Notes: generated from the letters alone by a model not told the origin. A stretch of 5,869 nucleotides of DNA from Pseudomonadota bacterium (GCA_023433775.1 JAEYTY010000007.1:1-5869); one strand, 5' to 3'; numbered from the stretch's first letter, positions 1 through 5,246 are shown. Numbers and translations: made by a program.

Positions 1-386
1 ACCGAGACCACTTCGATCAGGCTGCGAAAGCCCTGGATGTCGGTAAAGCTCTTGCGCGAAATTTCGAGCGTGTTGAACGAGAACAGGTCAAAGACCCGCT
101 CCATGCGATTGTCGGTAATGGTGGCGCCCACCTTGGGCCGCACCGTCACCATGCCATAGGCCTTGAGGATGCGCATGGCTTCGCGCACCGTATTGCGGCT
201 GGCATTGAACCGTTCACACAGTTCCCGCTCGGTCGGCAGGCTGTCGCCAACCTGCAGCCCGCCCTCGGAAATCAGGGCGCGAATATTAGCAACAATGCCA
301 TCAACAGCAGATGGCGCGGCGCGCATCAAGGCGATGCTTTTAACGCCGACATCGCCCCCCATTTCTGCGCCCCCGCTGCTCTTCAT
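1..386 (-). CDS. GntR-family (FadR/FCD-type) transcriptional regulator, N-terminal part
   Basis: Only the first 128 codons are present; the gene runs off the left edge of the window. Residues about 26-92 form a GntR winged helix-turn-helix: the stretch GDSLPTERELCERFNASRNT (residues 47-66), followed by VREAMRILKAYGMV and the wing region VRPKVGATI, is the classic signature. The helical segment that follows (from about residue 95) looks like the start of an FCD effector domain, the FadR subfamily, whose members usually bind small organic acids. The domain itself is cut off, so the ligand cannot be named. I chose the ATG at 386; in-frame ATGs also exist at residues 9 and 21, and the ribosome binding site is weak (AAGTGG close to the ATG). 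The first of these starts keeps the whole operator outside the coding sequence. FCD regulators usually control a catabolic operon next to them, which here would lie to the left of the window. Family call is firm, function unknown. Confidence 0.93.
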   Translation of the reverse strand, partial: MKSSGGAEMGGDVGVKSIALMRAAPSAVDGIVANIRALISEGGLQVGDSLPTERELCERFNASRNTVREAMRILKAYGMVTVRPKVGATITDNRMERVFDLFSFNTLEISRKSFTDIQGFRSLIEVVS

Positions 387-400
387 TGCCACTTGTCTAT

Positions 401-411
401 TTGTTGGACAA
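401..411. promoter_or_regulatory. Candidate FadR/GntR operator, TTGT-TGG-ACAA
   Basis: The 11-bp sequence TTGTTGGACAA has half-sites TTGT and ACAA around a 3-bp centre. This matches the TNGT-N3-ACNA pattern known for FadR-subfamily GntR regulators. It lies 15-25 bp upstream of the GntR start codon and covers the predicted transcription start of that gene, where binding would repress it. It is also nested in a wider inverted repeat, TTGTC-N9-GACAA (393-411). Autoregulation is an inference from position and motif. Confidence 0.6.
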
Positions 412-413
412 AA

Positions 414-442
414 CGTCTAGCGCGGCGAATTCAGCCTGTCAA
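414..442 (-). promoter_or_regulatory. Candidate sigma-70 promoter of the GntR gene
   Basis: On the minus strand there is a perfect -35 box TTGACA (442-437), a 17-bp spacer, and TAGACG (419-414) as a -10 box. Transcription would begin near position 407, giving a leader of about 20 nt and placing the operator TTGTTGGACAA on the start site. AT-rich sequence (443-472) lies just upstream of the -35 box. The -10 box is only a partial match. Confidence 0.5.
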
Positions 443-595
443 TCGGTGATAATATAAGTAATAAATTTTGCTGAGTTAGCTTGGCGGCCCGGCTTTCGGG
501 GCTGGATTACCCTGCTGTGTCAGCAACTTGGCAAAGGCCTGCCTGTGCATTTCTGCCATTTGTCGCGCCGCCGCGACAGTGCTAGGGATCGCGCC

Positions 596-1765
596 ATGAA
601 CTGGTTCCTGCGCCTCCTGCCCAATCTCGTCCCTGTCAGTTTCCGCGAGCGTCTGCGCGCCGCGACCGGCGCCTTTTGCGGTCTGCTGATCACAGCAACA
701 ATCATGGCGCTGGTGGTGGGCACGGGGCCCGAATTGCCGCTGCTGATGGCGCCCATTGGCGCCTCGGCGGTGTTGCTCTTTGCTGTCCCGGCCAGCCCTC
801 TGGCCCAACCCTGGTCCATCATGGGCGGCAATTGCCTCGCGGCGCTGGTTGGCGTCACCTGCGCCATGCTGATTGATGATGTGGCGCTTGCCGCCGCCCT
901 CGCCGTTTCCGTCAGCATCGCTCTTATGCTCTCGCTGCGGTGCCTCCATCCGCCCAGTGGCGCGGTGGCGCTGACCGCGGTGATCGGTGGCCCGGCCATT
1001 AGCGCGCTGGGCTATGGCTTTGTGCTCTGGCCCGTCGCCATCAATTCGCTGCTGCTGCTGGTGATTGCCATTGTCTTCAATCGGCTCACCGGCAAGCAAT
1101 ATCCCCATCTGGCGCCGGCCTCCATGCCCGCCATCGCGCGGGACAATGTCGTGCCCTATACGCCGCAGCTTTCGCTCGGCGTCACCCCGGCTGATCTCGA
1201 ATTGGCCATCCGCGAGCGTGATGAGGTTATCAGCGTCGATGCCGCCGATCTCGAAGAGGTGCTGCATCGCGCCGAGGCGCTCGCCTTTGCCCGGCGCTCG
1301 GGCGGCATCACGGCGGGTCTGATCATGTCGGTCAAGGTCGCGACCGTGCGGCCCGAAACCGGCCTGCGGGTTGCTCTGCGCTTGCTTCGCGATCGGGGCA
1401 TCAAGGCCCTGCCGGTTGTCGATGAAGGCCGGCGTCTGGTCGGCATAATCACCCAGCGCGATCTGCTCGACAAAGCCGATTGGGGCCCGCCAAAGGCGTC
1501 ATCGGGCCTGGGCTGGCGCCTGCGTTCCATAACCAATTCGGGCCGCCCGCTGCGCGGCAAGGTGCGCGATGTCATGACCTTGCGCGTGGTCAGCGTGCCG
1601 CCCACCATGGCCATTGCCATGGTGGTGCAGCTGATGCTCGATGGCGGCCACCATCATCTGCCGGTCGTCGGCTCCGATGGGGTGCTGGTCGGCATGGTCA
1701 CGCAATCCGATGTGGTCGCAGCCCTCTTCAGCGCCAATGCCGGAGAGCTGCGCCAGATCGCCTGA
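596..1765 (+). CDS. HPP-family membrane protein with two C-terminal CBS domains
   Basis: A 389-aa inner-membrane protein. The N-terminal third is an HPP domain with about five hydrophobic segments, roughly at residues 25-43, 49-65, 75-93, 96-113 and 141-161. The family's name motif appears in CLHPPSGAVALT (HPP at residues 118-120). A cytoplasmic linker follows, then two CBS domains at about 242-293 (ending LVGIITQRDLLDKA) and 323-378 (ending LVGMVTQSDVVAALF). CBS pairs usually bind adenosine nucleotides and gate a transporter or enzyme. Some plant and cyanobacterial HPP proteins have been reported as nitrite transporters, but the substrate here cannot be told. The frame stays open upstream to an ATG at 545, but I chose 596: AGGGA (584-588) sits 7 bp before it, and the extra 17 residues would be a basic, untypical leader. 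The gene ends 5 bp before the stop of the convergent FKBP gene. A weak plus-strand promoter candidate (TTCAGC 430-435, N17, TATAAG 453-458) lies in the AT-rich part of the gap. Confidence 0.92.
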   Translation: MNWFLRLLPNLVPVSFRERLRAATGAFCGLLITATIMALVVGTGPELPLLMAPIGASAVLLFAVPASPLAQPWSIMGGNCLAALVGVTCAMLIDDVALAAALAVSVSIALMLSLRCLHPPSGAVALTAVIGGPAISALGYGFVLWPVAINSLLLLVIAIVFNRLTGKQYPHLAPASMPAIARDNVVPYTPQLSLGVTPADLELAIRERDEVISVDAADLEEVLHRAEALAFARRSGGITAGLIMSVKVATVRPETGLRVALRLLRDRGIKALPVVDEGRRLVGIITQRDLLDKADWGPPKASSGLGWRLRSITNSGRPLRGKVRDVMTLRVVSVPPTMAIAMVVQLMLDGGHHHLPVVGSDGVLVGMVTQSDVVAALFSANAGELRQIA

Positions 1766-1770
1766 CGGTT

Positions 1771-2208
1771 TTACGCGGCGCGGACGATGTCCACCAGTTC
1801 CACGTCAAACACCAGGTCCTGCCCGGCCAGCGGGTGGTTGGCGTCCACGGTCACGCTGGCGTCGTTCACTTCGACCACCGTGATCGGCAGCAAGCCGCCA
1901 TCGGCGGTGCGGGCCTGCAATTGCGTGCCGACATTGAGGTCGATCCCGGCGGGAACCTTGTCGCGGCCAAGCGTCTGCACCGCGTCGTCGCGGCGCGGGC
2001 CATAGGCAGCAGCGCAGGGGATGATCACCGTGCTCTTCGTGCCTTGCTCCATGCCGGCCACATGCTCTTCGAGTCCCTTGATCACCTGGCCTTCGCCAAG
2101 CTTGAACTCCAGCGGGTCGCGGCCATTGGAGCTGTCGAATTCGGTGCCGTCGAGGAGGCGGCCAGAATAATTGATGCGAACGAGATCGCCGGTCTGGGCT
2201 TTGGTCAT
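1771..2208 (-). CDS. FKBP-type peptidyl-prolyl cis-trans isomerase, short SlyD/SlpA-like
   Basis: A 145-aa cytoplasmic protein with no signal peptide. It would catalyse cis-trans isomerisation of X-Pro bonds and act as a folding helper. The FKBP core is seen in residues 7-66 (VRINYSGRLLDGTEFDSS, then GEGQVIKGLEEHVAGMEQGT) with Y14, D25, V42-I43 and Y69 at the expected pocket positions. About residues 70-118 form the inserted IF (chaperone) domain typical of SlyD, and the closing strand carries the hallmark NHPLAGQDLVFDVELVDI. The His/Cys-rich metal-binding tail of E. coli SlyD is absent, so the length is closer to SlpA (about 149 aa). GAAAGG lies 8 bp upstream of the ATG, which supports this start. 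The gene is tail-to-tail with the HPP gene (5 bp) and head-to-head with the transglycosylase across a 415-bp gap. Confidence 0.94.
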   Translation of the reverse strand: MTKAQTGDLVRINYSGRLLDGTEFDSSNGRDPLEFKLGEGQVIKGLEEHVAGMEQGTKSTVIIPCAAAYGPRRDDAVQTLGRDKVPAGIDLNVGTQLQARTADGGLLPITVVEVNDASVTVDANHPLAGQDLVFDVELVDIVRAA

Positions 2209-2264
2209 GGCAAAAGCCTTTCGATATTTTGGATTTGGCCCCAGGCACGAGAAGAGGGGCCTTC

Positions 2265-2292
2265 ATTGTATGCCGCGCGCCAGCATTCCCAA
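2265..2292 (-). promoter_or_regulatory. Candidate promoter of the FKBP gene
   Basis: The minus strand reads TTGGGA (2292-2287), a 16-bp spacer, then TACAAT (2270-2265), a 5/6 match to the -10 consensus. This would start transcription near 2258 and give a leader of about 50 nt. The leader would contain most of an inverted repeat, GGCCCC (2237-2242) and GGGGCC (2256-2261). A second, weaker candidate lies further upstream (TTTACA 2411-2406, N16, TAGACT 2389-2384). Which one is used cannot be decided by eye. Confidence 0.4.
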
Positions 2293-2509
2293 AAGGCCGC
2301 ACAGAGGGCAGCGGGGAAATGCGACATGTCGATTGGCCCGAACCGCGAAAAGGGCTCCGGCTGCGCACGACGGCGAAGCCAATAGTCTAGGGCACCGGGC
2401 TCATATGTAAACCTTTGCCGCCAAATTCGGCTCAAACCAGTGTCCAGCAAGGGTTTGGCCAGCTATCACGCTTGAAAGGAAATCGCATTTCCGCCATCAA
2501 GAGGCCTCG

Positions 2510-2531
2510 ATTGCGGCTTATCCGCCGCAAT
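2510..2531. repeat. Perfect 8-bp inverted repeat with 6-nt loop
   Basis: ATTGCGGC (2510-2517) and GCCGCAAT (2524-2531) are exact inverse complements around the loop TTATCC. The sequence is about 95 bp upstream of the transglycosylase start. No T-run follows it on the plus strand and no matching tract on the minus strand, so it is not a terminator by itself. It could be an operator or a hairpin in a leader RNA. Confidence 0.55.
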
Positions 2532-2542
2532 ATTGGGATGTT

Positions 2543-2569
2543 CGGGCTGCGCAGGGCCCCCGTCTTTTT
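2543..2569 (+). terminator. Weak terminator-like hairpin with T-tract
   Basis: CGGG (2543-2546) can pair with CCCG (2559-2562), and TCTTTTT (2563-2569) follows at once. The loop contains an 8-bp palindrome, CTGCGCAG (2547-2554). The outer stem is only 4 bp, so termination would be weak. Its place 55 nt before the transglycosylase ATG would suit an attenuator or the end of a short RNA made from this gap; both are guesses. Confidence 0.25.
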
Positions 2570-2623
2570 GCCACTTCGCCCCCTTTTGGGTCGGCGTCCG
2601 ATGCAAACAAGGATGATCTGGGC

Positions 2624-3205
2624 ATGACTTTTCGGCCCGCTGCCCTTTTGGCAGCCTCACTTCTGGCCTTCACGCTGGCGGGTTGCTCCATCGCCGGGGT
2701 CAAACCCCTGCCGGGCAATCGCAACACAGCCACCGGCCCGGCGACGGCTGCCATTGCCAGCTTTGCCCCGCCCAGCACGCCTGCCGGTCACGTTCCCAAG
2801 GCCGCCGAAATCGTGGCTGCCCCTGTTTCGGCCCTCGGCTTTGCCGATAGCGGCCATGGCGCGCTCGACGGGCTGATCAGCCACTATGCCGCCGCCTATA
2901 ATGTGCCCGAGCGCCTCGTGCGCCGCGTTATCGTGCGCGAGAGCAATTACAATCCCTCCGCCCGCAATGGCCCCTATTGGGGTCTCATGCAGATCAGCCA
3001 CGCCACCGCCCGCGGCATGGGCTTTTCGGGCGAAGCCTCGGGCCTGCTCGATGCCGAAACCAACCTGCGCTACGCCGTCCGCTACCTCGCCGGTGCCTAT
3101 GTCACCGCCGGCGGCAATGAAGACCGCGCCGTCCAGTTCTACGCCCGTGGTTATTATTACGACGCCAAGCGGCTCGGCGTTCTGGAAAAAAGCGGGCTTC
3201 GCTAA
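2624..3205 (+). CDS. Lytic transglycosylase (SLT domain) lipoprotein
   Basis: A 193-aa predicted lipoprotein. Residues 1-20 are a lipoprotein signal with lipobox LAGC, so C21 would be lipidated and the protein anchored in a membrane facing the periplasm. A Pro/Ala/Thr-rich linker (about 30-75) leads to a compact SLT domain at 80-185. RESNYNP (105-111) carries the expected catalytic glutamate E106, GLMQIS (120-125) is the second hallmark, and NLRYAVRYLAGAY (147-159) is the third helix. Such enzymes cleave the MurNAc-GlcNAc bond of peptidoglycan non-hydrolytically, giving 1,6-anhydroMurNAc ends. The usual AYNAG motif is replaced by FYARGYYYDAKR. AAGGA (2609-2613) lies 10 bp before the ATG, a slightly long spacing. 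The stop codon overlaps that of the convergent LysR gene. The family is clear; the cellular role (turnover, division or secretion-system insertion) is not. Confidence 0.92.
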   Translation: MTFRPAALLAASLLAFTLAGCSIAGVKPLPGNRNTATGPATAAIASFAPPSTPAGHVPKAAEIVAAPVSALGFADSGHGALDGLISHYAAAYNVPERLVRRVIVRESNYNPSARNGPYWGLMQISHATARGMGFSGEASGLLDAETNLRYAVRYLAGAYVTAGGNEDRAVQFYARGYYYDAKRLGVLEKSGLR

Positions 3206-4113
3206 GCCATCACCTGGTGCACATATCCCTCCGCGCTGGCCGGCACTTCCTGTTCCAGCCATTGGCGGAACAGCATAAGCTTCTTGGGCTCGCGACGTCC
3301 CTTGGCCACGGCAAGATAATAGCCATGTGTGCCCTGGACGGCTTTGTTGAATGGGCGCATCAGCCGCCCATCGCTGACCGCGTCGGCGCTCATCATATCG
3401 GCGGCCAGCAACACGCCCTGTCCGGAAATCGCCGCATCAAAGGCCAGCGAGGCATCGGAATAGACCGGGCCGGTAAAACTCTGTTTCGGGTCGAGCCCCG
3501 CCGCGCTGAGCCAATGCGGCCAGTCGAGCATAGAGGTGCGATCCTGGATGACCGGTACCTGCGCCAGCGCCGCAGGTGAGGTCAGGCGTTGATGCACTAC
3601 CGGCGCGCAGACCGGTTGATAGTCTTGCCCGCCGATCAGCGTGGTGTTCACGCCCGGCCAATTGCCATCGCCAAAGCGGATGCCGCAATCAAGATCAGGC
3701 CGGCTGAGATCGAGCATGGCGCCGGTCACTGTCAGCCGCACTTCAAGGCCGCGATGCAGCGTCGAGAATTTGTTGACCCGCCAGATCAGCCAGCGCGAAG
3801 CAAAGACACTGCCCACGGTCACATTGAGCACGCCTTCATGCGCGCCGGTCAGCGCCGCCAACCCGTCCTGCAGCGCTGTAAAGCCGCCCGACAATTGCGG
3901 CAGCACTTGCGCCAGTGCGGGCAGGGGACGCAGGCCCTGCGGCGTTCGGGCAAAGAGCTCCATGCCCAGCCGCTCCTCGGCCCGGCGCAAATGCTGACTG
4001 ACCGCACCAATGGTGACGCCCAGCTCCTCTGCCGCCGGCGCCAGCGCGCCACGACGGGCGACAATCTCAATGGCGCGCAGCGCATTGAGCGGAATGGGGA
4101 AGGGATTGCTCAT
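3202..4113 (-). CDS. LysR-family transcriptional regulator, GcvA-like
   Basis: A 303-aa regulator of normal LysR length. Residues 8-67 form the winged helix-turn-helix (ALRAIEIVARRGALAPAAEE, then LGVTIGAVSQHLRRAEERLG), and about 95-287 form the periplasmic-binding-protein-like effector domain. LDCGIRFGDGNWPGV (141-155) is characteristic of the GcvA-like subgroup. The effector is unknown; most GcvA-like proteins in this class of bacteria do not regulate glycine cleavage, and no gcv genes are seen here. No good ribosome binding site precedes the ATG (the upstream sequence ends GAAAATCTAT), and the best promoter would start transcription at about the ATG itself, so the mRNA may be leaderless. 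The gene is divergent from the 42-aa gene at 4223, its most likely target, and overlaps the transglycosylase stop by 4 nt. Confidence 0.95.
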   Translation of the reverse strand: MSNPFPIPLNALRAIEIVARRGALAPAAEELGVTIGAVSQHLRRAEERLGMELFARTPQGLRPLPALAQVLPQLSGGFTALQDGLAALTGAHEGVLNVTVGSVFASRWLIWRVNKFSTLHRGLEVRLTVTGAMLDLSRPDLDCGIRFGDGNWPGVNTTLIGGQDYQPVCAPVVHQRLTSPAALAQVPVIQDRTSMLDWPHWLSAAGLDPKQSFTGPVYSDASLAFDAAISGQGVLLAADMMSADAVSDGRLMRPFNKAVQGTHGYYLAVAKGRREPKKLMLFRQWLEQEVPASAEGYVHQVMA

Positions 4114-4116
4114 ATA

Positions 4117-4129
4117 GATTTTCTAAATC
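4117..4129. promoter_or_regulatory. Candidate LysR binding site (palindrome GATTT-TCT-AAATC)
   Basis: GATTTTCTAAATC is a perfect inverted repeat with 5-bp arms and a 3-bp centre. A second perfect repeat, TAGA-TTT-TCTA (4115-4125), overlaps it, and T-N11-A spacings typical of LysR sites (for example T4115 to A4127) occur here. It is centred about 61 bp before the predicted start of the 42-aa gene, where LysR activators commonly bind, and overlaps the predicted -10 box of the LysR gene, where binding would repress. Binding itself is inferred. Confidence 0.45.
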
Positions 4130-4148
4130 GGCACGCAGAGCTTGTCCA
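4120..4148 (-). promoter_or_regulatory. Candidate promoter of the LysR gene
   Basis: The minus strand has TGGACA (4148-4143; 5/6 match), a 17-bp spacer, and TAGAAA (4125-4120; 4/6 match). Transcription would start at about 4113, the A of the LysR ATG. That would explain the missing ribosome binding site. Confidence 0.4.
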
Positions 4149-4177
4149 TTGCCCGCGAGCGCCAAGAAAAGCATATT
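4149..4177 (+). promoter_or_regulatory. Candidate promoter of the 42-aa gene
   Basis: The plus strand has TTGCCC (4149-4154), a 17-bp spacer, and CATATT (4172-4177), each a 4/6 match to consensus. Such a weak promoter would suit activation by the adjacent LysR protein. The start would be near 4184, directly before the palindrome TCGCCA-AAGCA-TGGCGA. Confidence 0.4.
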
Positions 4178-4184
4178 GCCTTCA

Positions 4185-4201
4185 TCGCCAAAGCATGGCG
4201 A
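4185..4201. repeat. 17-bp palindrome TCGCCA-AAGCA-TGGCGA
   Basis: Six-bp perfect arms flank a 5-nt loop. It sits at the predicted transcription start of the 42-aa gene and 9 nt before its ribosome binding site. It may be an operator or a hairpin at the 5' end of the mRNA. Confidence 0.45.
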
Positions 4202-4222
4202 ACCCAATCAAGGAAACAGAAA

Positions 4223-4351
4223 ATGTCTATCCTGACGTGGCTTTTACGCCGCCTGGGACGGGGATCAATTCATCCGTCCACAACCACCTTCTGCCCCGAT
4301 GCTCTCAAACTGCGCGACTGGGCCGATCTGCCCCCGCATCACCCGCGCTGA
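4223..4351 (+). CDS. Putative small protein, 42 aa, divergent from LysR gene
   Basis: I do not recognise the family with certainty. The ATG is preceded by a very good ribosome binding site (AAGGAAA, 4210-4216, 8 nt spacing). The protein begins MSILTWLLRRLGRGS, a short amphipathic or hydrophobic helix with basic residues, and ends in ALKLRDWADLPPHHPR. The stop lies 1 bp from the stop of the convergent extensin-like gene, the same tight packing seen at the other tail-to-tail junctions. Small proteins of similar size and basic N-terminus (often DUF1127/YjiS-like) are common next to GcvA-like LysR genes in Hyphomicrobiales; in Brucella the regulator VtlR activates several DUF1127 genes. The canonical DUF1127 core is not evident here, so I do not assign it. 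The frame is open upstream to a TTG at 4142, but that start has no binding site. The length is short enough that chance cannot be excluded. Confidence 0.6.
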   Translation: MSILTWLLRRLGRGSIHPSTTTFCPDALKLRDWADLPPHHPR

Positions 4352-4352
4352 A

Positions 4353-5246
4353 TCACTCGCAGATCTGCGCCGTGCAAGTCTGGCCGTGGCATCCGAGGTC
4401 GAGATGCAGATGATCCTCGTGATCCGCATTGGCCTCCGGCCCCAAAACTGTCGTAAAGCGTCCGCAGGCCGCGCCATGCGCCTGCCGCAGGAACCGCCCC
4501 TCGGGCGCTGAAGCCGGCAGCCAGCCCGCCTCGACATTGATCGTCTTGCCATTGTCGAGCGCGAAGCCCACCACGTCCAGCGCATTGGCAAAGCCGTGTT
4601 CGGACACGAACCCGTCTGCAGCGCTATAGCGATTGCGGCACATCATGCCCGTGCCGCTGACAACGGTTTCAAGCCGACTATCCAGCGCCGCCGCCGCATA
4701 GGCATCGACCTCCGCCACCCAGCCCGCCAGCGCCCCCGCCATGGCGCAATTGGTGGTCACCGGGTTCGAAAACGGCACCAGCCGCCCATTGGCCAACACC
4801 GCCGTGATGGTCAGCGGCGAACGCTCGCCACACACACCCTCGGCAATCGGCGGCACCATTTCGCCCACCACCAGCCCGCTCAGCAAAGCCGGGCAGGCCG
4901 TCTGGTAAATCCGCTCAGGCGCTGCCTCCGCTGGCGTTTCCTCAGCCACAGGCTCATCCATAACAGCATTCGCATCCTCAGATGCCGGTTCCGCCTCATC
5001 CGCTGCCGCCTCATCCTCCACCGGCTCAGGCCGAGGCCGCGGCAGGGGCACCTCATCCTCGACCGTCTCTTCCGGCTCCTCTGCCTCCCGCACCGGGGGC
5101 GGCACCGGCCTTGGCGCCGGCCGCTCGCGCGGCATCAGTTCCTCCACCGCATCGCGCAGCGGCGCCAGAAAATCCTGCGCTATCGCGGCGCCGGGCGGCA
5201 TGGCGATGAGCAGGACGGCGATCAGAGACAGACGGAGATGACGCAT
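4353..5246 (-). CDS. Secreted extensin-like_C domain protein, probable zinc peptidase of LAS/M15 type
   Basis: A 297-aa exported protein. Residues 1-23 are a signal peptide with an AIA cleavage site before Q24. Residues about 40-112 form a low-complexity linker rich in Pro, Glu and Arg. The extensin-like C-terminal domain covers about 113-297 and carries eight cysteines (118, 139, 167, 203, 261, 286, 291, 296), enough for four disulfides, which fits a periplasmic location. SEHGFANALD (215-224) resembles the S-x-H-x4-A-x-D zinc-binding motif of D,D-peptidases such as VanX/VanY, and DHEDHLHLD (275-283) resembles their H-x-H motif. H217, D224 and H281 are the likely zinc ligands. By inference it cleaves peptide bridges in peptidoglycan. 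The name extensin-like is historical and says nothing about function. The ribosome binding site is weak (GATGGG very near the ATG). It is divergent from lepA across 103 bp. Confidence 0.88.
   Translation of the reverse strand: MRHLRLSLIAVLLIAMPPGAAIAQDFLAPLRDAVEELMPRERPAPRPVPPPVREAEEPEETVEDEVPLPRPRPEPVEDEAAADEAEPASEDANAVMDEPVAEETPAEAAPERIYQTACPALLSGLVVGEMVPPIAEGVCGERSPLTITAVLANGRLVPFSNPVTTNCAMAGALAGWVAEVDAYAAAALDSRLETVVSGTGMMCRNRYSAADGFVSEHGFANALDVVGFALDNGKTINVEAGWLPASAPEGRFLRQAHGAACGRFTTVLGPEANADHEDHLHLDLGCHGQTCTAQICE

Larger units (their letters stand above)
2209..2623. other. 415-bp divergent intergenic region, no convincing gene
   Basis: This gap separates the heads of the FKBP and transglycosylase genes and is long for this tightly packed window. 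Two open frames fill parts of it (a minus frame of 81 codons overlapping the FKBP ATG, and a plus frame of 70 codons from a TTG overlapping the transglycosylase ATG). Their codon use (AGG, CGA, CTA, TTG) and protein composition are unlike the real genes nearby, so I do not call them. The left half holds the FKBP promoter candidates. The right half (2431-2569) holds a run of inverted repeats: CAAACC/GGTTTG (2433-2438, 2452-2457), GGAAAT/ATTTCC (2478-2483, 2487-2492), GAGGCCTC (2501-2508), an 8-bp stem-loop (2510-2531) and a terminator-like element (2543-2569). It could be a structured mRNA leader or a small RNA. Confidence 0.5.

Noticed and set aside
545..595. Upstream in-frame ATG extending the HPP protein by 17 residues
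   Set aside because: No ribosome binding site precedes 545, while AGGGA is well placed before 596; the extra residues are polar and basic.
476..1267. Long minus-strand open frame (263 codons) opposite the HPP gene
   Set aside because: Its protein is rich in His, Gln, Arg and Gly with no domain, as expected from the antisense of a GC-rich gene. The plus strand encodes a clear HPP-CBS protein.
1480..2385. Plus-strand open frame of 301 codons across the FKBP gene
   Set aside because: It begins inside the HPP gene in another frame and its protein has no recognisable domain. The FKBP protein on the other strand is unmistakable.
2205..2450. Minus-strand frame of 81 codons overlapping the FKBP start codon by ATGA
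   Set aside because: The overlap suggests translational coupling, but the protein is Trp/Arg-rich and low in typical codons, and the FKBP gene has its own good ribosome binding site and nearer promoter.
2415..2627. Plus-strand frame of 70 codons overlapping the transglycosylase ATG by ATGA
   Set aside because: It needs a TTG start without a binding site and uses rare codons (AGG, CGA, CTA) unlike its neighbours. The region looks like a non-coding leader.
2657..3262. Minus-strand frame of 201 codons opposite the transglycosylase
   Set aside because: Gly/Ala-rich shadow of a clear SLT-domain gene, with no family features.
3589..4413. Plus-strand frame of 274 codons opposite the LysR gene
   Set aside because: Arg/Gln/His-rich antisense shadow; the LysR protein is full length with both domains.
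4910..5130. Repetitive-looking CTCATCC/CCTC-rich stretch as a possible tandem repeat or mobile element edge
   Set aside because: It is the coding sequence of the Pro/Glu-rich linker of the extensin-like protein; no exact repeat unit or flanking inverted repeats were found.
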